A stretch of DNA of 11,171 nt from NCBI GenBank assembly GCA_947456845.1, contig CANGUJ010000087.1, positions 1 through 11,171 of the forward strand. The letters run 5' to 3'. Origin of the DNA: Burkholderiales bacterium. Lineage in GTDB: Bacteria > Pseudomonadota > Gammaproteobacteria > Burkholderiales > JAEUOS01. The notes beneath the pieces were generated by a model. It was not told the DNA's origin. It saw nothing but the letters and a program-made list of their open reading frames with translations, and did not search any database. The translations under genes were made by a program, and so were the position numbers. Below, piece after piece: positions 7,083-11,171 of the stretch (the first letter of the stretch is position 1; each line of letters starts with the position of its first letter).

Positions 7083-8057
7083 ATGAAATTCCTTCGCAGC
7101 GCCTGTGCCCTCGTCACCCTCGTGGCCGCCGCTACGGCCGCCGAGGCGCAAGGCTGGACGCCCAATCGCACCGTGCGTTTCATCGTGCCCCAGGTGGCGG
7201 GCGGCGGCGCCGACGCCATCGGCCGCGCCATCGCCGCCCGCCTGTCCGACCGCATCGGCCAGCCGGTGGTAGTGGACAACCGCCCGGGTGCCAACGGCGG
7301 CGTCGGCGCGGAGGAACTGATGCGTTCGGCTGCCGACGGCCACAACCTGCTGCTGGTATTCACCTCGCTGATGGCGCTCAATCCCGCGGTATACGACAAG
7401 GTCCCCTACGACTCGCTGCGCGACTTCAAGCCGCTCGGCGCGATCTGCGAGGTGCCGCTGGTGATGATCGCAAGCCAGCAGGTGGCGGCCAGCAACGCCG
7501 CCGAGCTGGTGGCGCTGGCCAAGGCGCGCCCCGGCCAGGTCTTCGCCGCCTCCAGCGGCAACGGCGCGTTTTCTCATCTGCTGGTGGAGATGCTCAACAG
7601 CCGCGCCGGCATCAAGCTGACCCATGTGCCGTTCAAAGGCGAGGCGCCGGCGGTGCAGCACCTGCTCTCGAACCAGGACGCGATGATCTACATCGGCACG
7701 CCGCCCCTGGCGATCGCCAACGTGAACGCCGGCAAGCTCAAGGGATTCGCCGTCACCACGGCCAGGCGCATGGAACAGCTGCCCAATGTGGCCAGCCTCG
7801 CCGAGCAGGGCCTGGGCGACTTCAACGAAAGCTTCTGGTACGGCGTGGTCGCCCCGGCCGCACTGCCCGCCAACATCGCCGAGGCCTATGACCGCAGCGT
7901 CGCCGACATCGCCCGCTCCCAGGCGCTGCAGCAAAGCCTGGGCAAGCTGGGCTGCGGACCACTGCCGCTCAACGCCGGCGACTTCGCTGCGCGCATCAAG
8001 TCCGACCTGACCAAGTACTCAGCCATTGCCAGGTCGGTCGGCATGAAGGTGGATTGA
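7083..8057 (+). CDS. Bug-family tripartite tricarboxylate transporter substrate-binding protein
   Basis: A 324-residue secreted receptor, the second Bug/TctC (PF03401) protein here. I chose the ATG at 7083 because GGAG (7073-7076) lies six bases before it. The resulting MKFLRSACALVTLVAAATAAEA leader is a textbook signal peptide with cleavage near A22. An ATG at 7071 is in frame, but it overlaps that ribosome site and only adds METR. Family marks are the VRFIVPQVAGGGADAIGRA opening, VVVDNRPGANGGVGAEEL, AADGHNLLL, the THVPFKGEAPAVQHLLSN block and the FWYGVVAPAALP segment. It is clearly different from its divergent neighbour, so this is not a recent duplication. A VOC enzyme gene follows after four bases, suggesting that the ligand is chemically related to that enzyme's substrate. 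No TctA/TctB membrane gene is present. Confidence 0.9.
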   Translation: MKFLRSACALVTLVAAATAAEAQGWTPNRTVRFIVPQVAGGGADAIGRAIAARLSDRIGQPVVVDNRPGANGGVGAEELMRSAADGHNLLLVFTSLMALNPAVYDKVPYDSLRDFKPLGAICEVPLVMIASQQVAASNAAELVALAKARPGQVFAASSGNGAFSHLLVEMLNSRAGIKLTHVPFKGEAPAVQHLLSNQDAMIYIGTPPLAIANVNAGKLKGFAVTTARRMEQLPNVASLAEQGLGDFNESFWYGVVAPAALPANIAEAYDRSVADIARSQALQQSLGKLGCGPLPLNAGDFAARIKSDLTKYSAIARSVGMKVD

Positions 8058-8061
8058 TCCC

Positions 8062-8607
8062 GTGAAAGCCCTTCCGCAACTCAAACACCTCGGCATCTAT
8101 GTCGATGACATGGAGCGCATGAAGCAGTTCTATGCCCACGTCTTCGGCCTGGTGGTAAGCGACACCGGTACCGTGCCGCGGCTCGGCAACCGCGCCATTG
8201 TCTTCATGAGCGGCGCGGCCGACGCGCACCACCAACTGGTGCTGGTCGGCGGCAAGGACCCGGCCAGCGGCCCGAGCGTGGTGTTCCAGATGTCGTTCCA
8301 CCTGCAGACGCTGGACGACCTGCGCGAGATCCGCGACCGCCTCATCGCGGAAGGCGCGCCGCACGTGACCACCATCGACCACGGCAACGCCTGGTCGATC
8401 TATGCCTCCGACCCGGAGGGCAACGGCCTGGAAGCCTATCTCGACACGCCCTGGCATGTGGCCCAGCCGCACGGCCGGCCCTTCGATCTTTCTCAATCCA
8501 ACGAAGCGATCCACGCCATGACCGAGGCCGCCGTGCGACAGGACCCGACCTTCCGCGAACGCCAGGCGTGGATCGGCGAGATGACCAAGAAGCTTGCCGG
8601 GGCTTAA
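8062..8607 (+). CDS. Single-domain VOC-family protein (catechol 2,3-dioxygenase/glyoxalase-like)
   Basis: Encodes 181 residues: one VOC domain at about 5-130, then a 50-residue polar tail. Candidate metal ligands lie where the fold places them: H9 on the first strand (LKHLGIYVDD), H80 in FQMSFHLQTLDDL, and E124 in SDPEGNGLEAYLDTPW. The 2-His-1-carboxylate triad thus appears complete, unlike the two-domain VOC protein at the left. An extradiol dioxygenase-like or other metal-dependent role on an oxygenated substrate is plausible, and the protein should be cytoplasmic. Start is GTG at 8062, four bases after the stop of the Bug gene, with AAGGTGG inside the end of that gene as probable ribosome site. 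The two are almost certainly one operon. The substrate is unknown, and single-domain VOC proteins also include isomerases and resistance proteins. Confidence 0.85.
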   Translation: MKALPQLKHLGIYVDDMERMKQFYAHVFGLVVSDTGTVPRLGNRAIVFMSGAADAHHQLVLVGGKDPASGPSVVFQMSFHLQTLDDLREIRDRLIAEGAPHVTTIDHGNAWSIYASDPEGNGLEAYLDTPWHVAQPHGRPFDLSQSNEAIHAMTEAAVRQDPTFRERQAWIGEMTKKLAGA

Positions 8608-8635
8608 GCCCGTTTCGATTCAGGCAGTTCGAGGG

Positions 8636-8651
8636 GCCGGGCGTACCCGGC
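8636..8651. terminator. Hairpin between convergent genes
   Basis: GCCGGG-CGTA-CCCGGC forms a perfect 6-bp stem with a four-base loop in the 73-base gap between the VOC gene and the MFS gene, which converge here. The place suits a bidirectional terminator, but neither side has a T-run, so it is at best a non-canonical one. Confidence 0.35.
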
Positions 8652-8680
8652 GTGGTATTGGAAGGGCGACACCGCGGCGC

Positions 8681-9880
8681 TCAAGTGCCCCGGCCCCGCG
8701 CGGCTTCCGCGCCGTCCCGGCGCAGCAGCGCGATGCCCACGCACAGCGCGGGCGCCGCGCAAGCGATGAAGCCGGCCCCGTAGCTGCCGGTCATCCCCAG
8801 CAGGATGGAAAACGCCAGCGGTTCGGCGAGCGCGCCCATCTGTCCGAACGAAAGCACGCCCCCGGTGGCCGCCCCGCGCCTGCCTTCGGGCGCGGCACGC
8901 GCGGCCTCGGAAAGCAGGATGCCATGCCACGACAGCACCGTGCCGCTGATCACGCCGGCGATGATGCCGACCACCAGCGTGGGCCAGCCCGGACCGGAAA
9001 GGCCCAGCAGGGCCACGCTCCCCGCCATGCCGAACGCCAGGGCCGCCATCAAGGGGCGCAGGCGTATGTGGCCGCTGCCCAGCCAGCCCCAAATGACGCG
9101 GCCGGGCACCGCCACCATCACCGCCGCGGAAAAAACCACACCCGCGGCCACCGGGGTGTAGCCAATGCTGGTCAGGTACACAACGAAGTAGGCCGTCACG
9201 ACGGTCTGCAGGCCATTGAAGGCCAGACATGCGAAGGACATGCCGCGCAGGCGCGGCGATCGCAGCACCAGGGCAAATGTCTCCCCGAGATCCGACAACG
9301 CGATTGCGTGTCCGGGTACGCGATCATCGTCGAACAGGCGGCGCAGGGGTTGCAGCATCACTACGAACGCGGCACTCGCCGCAGCGCTCGCCAGCATGGT
9401 GCCGCGCCAGCCGATCCATTGCGTCAGCGGCGGCCCGAGCAGCCCGCACAGCAACATGCCGGCCGGTACCGCCGTCTGCTTGATGGAAAACACCAGCGGC
9501 AGATACTGCGGCGGCGTGCAGCGGCCGAGCAGGTGCGAACTCGACGGCGTGGACAGGGCGCTGCCCGCGCCGCAGAAGGCCGCCGACAGCGCCAGCATGG
9601 GCGGCATGCCGAGCGTGGCCAGCGCGTTGCCCGCGACCAGCATGGCGAGTGACACCTGGCTCATGCGCAGCGCGCCGTAGCGCACGATGAAGCCGCCGCA
9701 GCCCATCTGCACCACCAGCGCGGCCGCGGCCATGACGCCGAAGTAGATGCCTATCCAAGCCGGGTCGAGCAGCAGGTCCGCGATGATCGCCGGCGCGATC
9801 ACCGCTGGCAGGGAGCGCGCGATGGAGGCGAAGGTCTGCTGCACGAACATGGCGCCGAGCGCGAGCAACAGATGGTTCAC
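8681..9880 (-). CDS. MFS transporter
   Basis: A 399-residue inner-membrane carrier with about twelve hydrophobic segments in two halves. The halves are joined by a polar loop near residues 180-200 (PLRRLFDDDRVPGHAIALSD). The cytoplasmic loop between helices 2 and 3 reads GGFIVRYGALRMSQ, a degenerate version of the MFS signature, and a charged loop near 326-337 (EAARAAPEGRRG) lies in the second half. The frame is open far upstream, but I place the start at GTG 9880. There the first membrane helix begins (NHLLLALGAMFVQQTF), a CCAGG lies just before it, and the upstream translation looks non-protein. An ATG at 9850 would cut into helix 1. The expected job is proton-coupled uptake or export of a small organic compound; the substrate is unknown. 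It is divergent from the CoA-transferase gene, 135 bases apart. Confidence 0.85.
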   Translation of the reverse strand: MNHLLLALGAMFVQQTFASIARSLPAVIAPAIIADLLLDPAWIGIYFGVMAAAALVVQMGCGGFIVRYGALRMSQVSLAMLVAGNALATLGMPPMLALSAAFCGAGSALSTPSSSHLLGRCTPPQYLPLVFSIKQTAVPAGMLLCGLLGPPLTQWIGWRGTMLASAAASAAFVVMLQPLRRLFDDDRVPGHAIALSDLGETFALVLRSPRLRGMSFACLAFNGLQTVVTAYFVVYLTSIGYTPVAAGVVFSAAVMVAVPGRVIWGWLGSGHIRLRPLMAALAFGMAGSVALLGLSGPGWPTLVVGIIAGVISGTVLSWHGILLSEAARAAPEGRRGAATGGVLSFGQMGALAEPLAFSILLGMTGSYGAGFIACAAPALCVGIALLRRDGAEAARGRGT

Positions 9881-9912
9881 AAGGGGGCCTGGCTTCTCAA
9901 GTGGCAGACCGC

Positions 9913-9918
9913 AGTATA
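9913..9918 (-). promoter_or_regulatory. Possible -10 box (TATACT) for the MFS gene
   Basis: TATACT on the minus strand lies about 33 bases before the proposed GTG start, a suitable distance. No recognisable -35 box is found at 16-18 bp spacing, so it would be a weak or activator-dependent promoter. Confidence 0.25.
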
Positions 9919-9924
9919 GGAAAC

Positions 9925-9952
9925 TTGGCGCAGCGAGCGCACGCGCTATGAT
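9925..9952 (+). promoter_or_regulatory. Probable sigma70 promoter of the CoA-transferase gene
   Basis: TTGGCG (9925-9930) and TATGAT (9947-9952) match four and five of six consensus positions and have a near-ideal 16-base spacer. This is the best promoter in the window. Transcription would begin near 9959 and leave a leader of about 57 bases before the ATG at 10016. Confidence 0.45.
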
Positions 9953-9981
9953 GCGTGCGATGACGCCCAGGTTTTCTTCGC

Positions 9982-10005
9982 GCCGGCCGCTTGCGGCTGC
10001 CCGGC
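9982..10005 (+). other. Nested GC hairpin in the CoA-transferase leader
   Basis: An outer stem GCCGG/CCGGC (9982-9986 with 10001-10005) encloses an inner GCCGC/GCGGC pair (9986-9990 with 9993-9997). The structure ends ten bases before the start codon, in a leader with no clear Shine-Dalgarno sequence. It may limit translation initiation, or simply reflect high GC content. Confidence 0.3.
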
Positions 10006-10015
10006 GGCCTCGCCG

Positions 10016-11171
10016 ATGAGCGCCGCCTCGGCCGACAGCCTGCCCTACGCCGGCCTCCGGGTGGTCGAATTGACCCACATGGTGATGGGCCCGACCTGCG
10101 GCATGATCCTGGCCGACATGGGCGCCGAGGTCATCAAGGTGGAACCCCTCAAGGGCGATTCCACCCGCCACCTGCTGGGATCGGGGGCCGGTTTCTTCCC
10201 GACCTTCAACCGCAACAAGAAAAGCCTGGCGGTGGACCTGCAGGATGCGCGCGGCCGCGAGGTGGTGCTGCGCCTGGCGGCCCGCGCCGACGTGTTCAGC
10301 GAGAACTTCAAGGCCGGCGCGATGGCCCGGCTGGGCCTGGACTACGCCTCGCTCGCCCGCTTGAATCCGCGCCTGGTGTACGTGTCGCACAAAGGCTTTC
10401 TGCCCGGGCCGTATGAACACCGCACCGCCTTGGACGAGGTGGTGCAGATGATGGGCGGGCTGGCCTACATGACCGGCCCGGAAGGCCGGCCGCTACGCGC
10501 GGGCGCCAGCGTCAACGACATCATGGGTGGCATGTTCGGCGCCATCGGCGCGATGGGCGCGCTGGCGCAGCGCGAGAAGACGGGCCAGGGCCAGGAGGTG
10601 CAGTCGGCGCTGTTCGAGAACAACGTCTTCCTGGTGGCGCAGCACATGATGCAGTATGCGGTTACCGGCCGCGCCGCCGCGCCGATGCCCAACCGCATTT
10701 CCGCCTGGGCCGTCTACGACGTCTTCGAGGTGCGCGACAAGGAACAGATCTTTCTGGCCGTGGTGTCCGACACGCAATGGGAACTCTTCTGCGCGGCCTT
10801 CGGCTTTGCCGACCTCAAGGCCGACCCGCGCCTGGCCAGCAACAACGACCGGGTGCGCGCGCGCGACTGGATGATGCCGGAGTTGCGCCGCCGCCTGGCC
10901 GTCCATTGCGCCGCCGAACTGGGGCAGATGTTCGAAGCGCACGGCCTGCCGTATGCGCCGATCACCAAACCGCAGGATCTGTTCGACGATCCGCACCTGA
11001 AAGCCACCGGCGGGCTGGCCCCGGTGACGCTCGCCGACGGGCGTACCGCGCACACGCCGCTGCTGCCCCTGGTCATGGACGGCCGACGCCTGCCGGCGCG
11101 CACCGGGCCGCCACGTCTGGGGGAACACACGGCGGCACTCCTGCACGGCCTGGGCTATGCCGACGCGGAAA
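10016..11171 (+). CDS. Class III CoA-transferase (CaiB/BaiF family), 3' end cut by the window
   Basis: The visible 385 residues begin at ATG 10016, the only ordinary start codon in this frame after the upstream stop at 9917-9919. The family opening is clear: YAGLRVVELTHMVMGPTCGMILADMGAEVIKVEP. RNKKSLAVDLQDARGREVV and the SENFKAGAMARLGLDY segment follow. The catalytic aspartate that forms the glutamyl/aspartyl-CoA-type intermediates should be D168, in GASVNDIMGGMFGAIGAMGAL. GQGQEVQSALFEN, and the small-domain block ending PPRLGEHTAALLHGLGY, complete the fold. Family proteins are about 390-410 residues, so only the last few residues are missing. These enzymes move CoA between carboxylic acids, usually from succinyl-CoA or acetyl-CoA, in the cytoplasm. 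In this setting it probably activates a catabolic acid; the substrate cannot be read from sequence. A probable sigma70 promoter lies upstream. Confidence 0.92.
   Translation, partial: MSAASADSLPYAGLRVVELTHMVMGPTCGMILADMGAEVIKVEPLKGDSTRHLLGSGAGFFPTFNRNKKSLAVDLQDARGREVVLRLAARADVFSENFKAGAMARLGLDYASLARLNPRLVYVSHKGFLPGPYEHRTALDEVVQMMGGLAYMTGPEGRPLRAGASVNDIMGGMFGAIGAMGALAQREKTGQGQEVQSALFENNVFLVAQHMMQYAVTGRAAAPMPNRISAWAVYDVFEVRDKEQIFLAVVSDTQWELFCAAFGFADLKADPRLASNNDRVRARDWMMPELRRRLAVHCAAELGQMFEAHGLPYAPITKPQDLFDDPHLKATGGLAPVTLADGRTAHTPLLPLVMDGRRLPARTGPPRLGEHTAALLHGLGYADAE

Noticed and set aside
5964..7934. A 656-residue minus-strand frame spanning both Bug genes
   Set aside because: It crosses a divergent intergenic region and covers two well-defined receptor genes in the wrong phases. 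No coherent protein is seen.
9881..10420. A 180-residue N-terminal extension of the MFS transporter
   Set aside because: This part is antisense to the conserved CoA-transferase start and has low-complexity composition. MFS helix 1 begins at the GTG at 9880.
1..11171. CRISPR array, tRNA/rRNA, insertion sequence, prophage or toxin-antitoxin genes
   Set aside because: No regularly spaced repeats, no tRNA-like cloverleaf, no transposase or integrase frame and no terminal inverted repeats were found. Nearly all bases belong to metabolic or transport genes.

Overview
The window is strongly GC-rich, almost fully coding, and has the marks of a Burkholderiales (Bordetella/Achromobacter/Cupriavidus-like) betaproteobacterium. 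Two Bug-type periplasmic binding proteins, a family greatly expanded in that order, are the main taxonomic clue. The species cannot be told from sequence reading alone. I found no rRNA, tRNA, insertion sequence, prophage or CRISPR array.

Layout from left to right. (1) A minus-strand pair at 126-2147: a two-domain vicinal-oxygen-chelate (VOC) protein, then an orphan ABC-type substrate-binding protein. (2) A divergent plus-strand operon at 2230-5967 for a three-subunit molybdenum hydroxylase of the xanthine dehydrogenase/CO dehydrogenase family, in the order FAD subunit, [2Fe-2S] subunit, Mo-pterin subunit. (3) Two divergent Bug receptor genes at 5972-6931 (minus) and 7083-8057 (plus). The second is followed after four bases by a single-domain VOC enzyme at 8062-8607. 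(4) A minus-strand MFS transporter at 8681-9880, divergent from a class III (CaiB/BaiF) CoA-transferase gene that starts at 10016 and runs off the right edge close to its expected end.

Together the genes look like an uncharacterised catabolic island. The receptors and the MFS carrier would capture and import an organic acid. The Mo enzyme would hydroxylate an aromatic or N-heterocyclic carbon with water as oxygen donor. VOC enzymes could act on the ring product or an isomer, and the CoA-transferase could activate an acid. This scheme is inference; the sequence does not reveal the substrate. The window contains no transcription regulator, no Mo-enzyme maturation gene (XdhC/CoxD-F type) and no membrane component for any binding protein.

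The most useful leads are: the non-standard active-site loop QYRAVGHP in the Mo subunit, which matches neither CO dehydrogenase signature; the degenerate metal triads of the two-domain VOC protein; a perfect 7-bp dyad (ACAGGGT-N13-ACCCTGT) in the divergent promoter region of the Mo operon; and a probable sigma70 promoter with a structured, Shine-Dalgarno-poor leader before the CoA-transferase.
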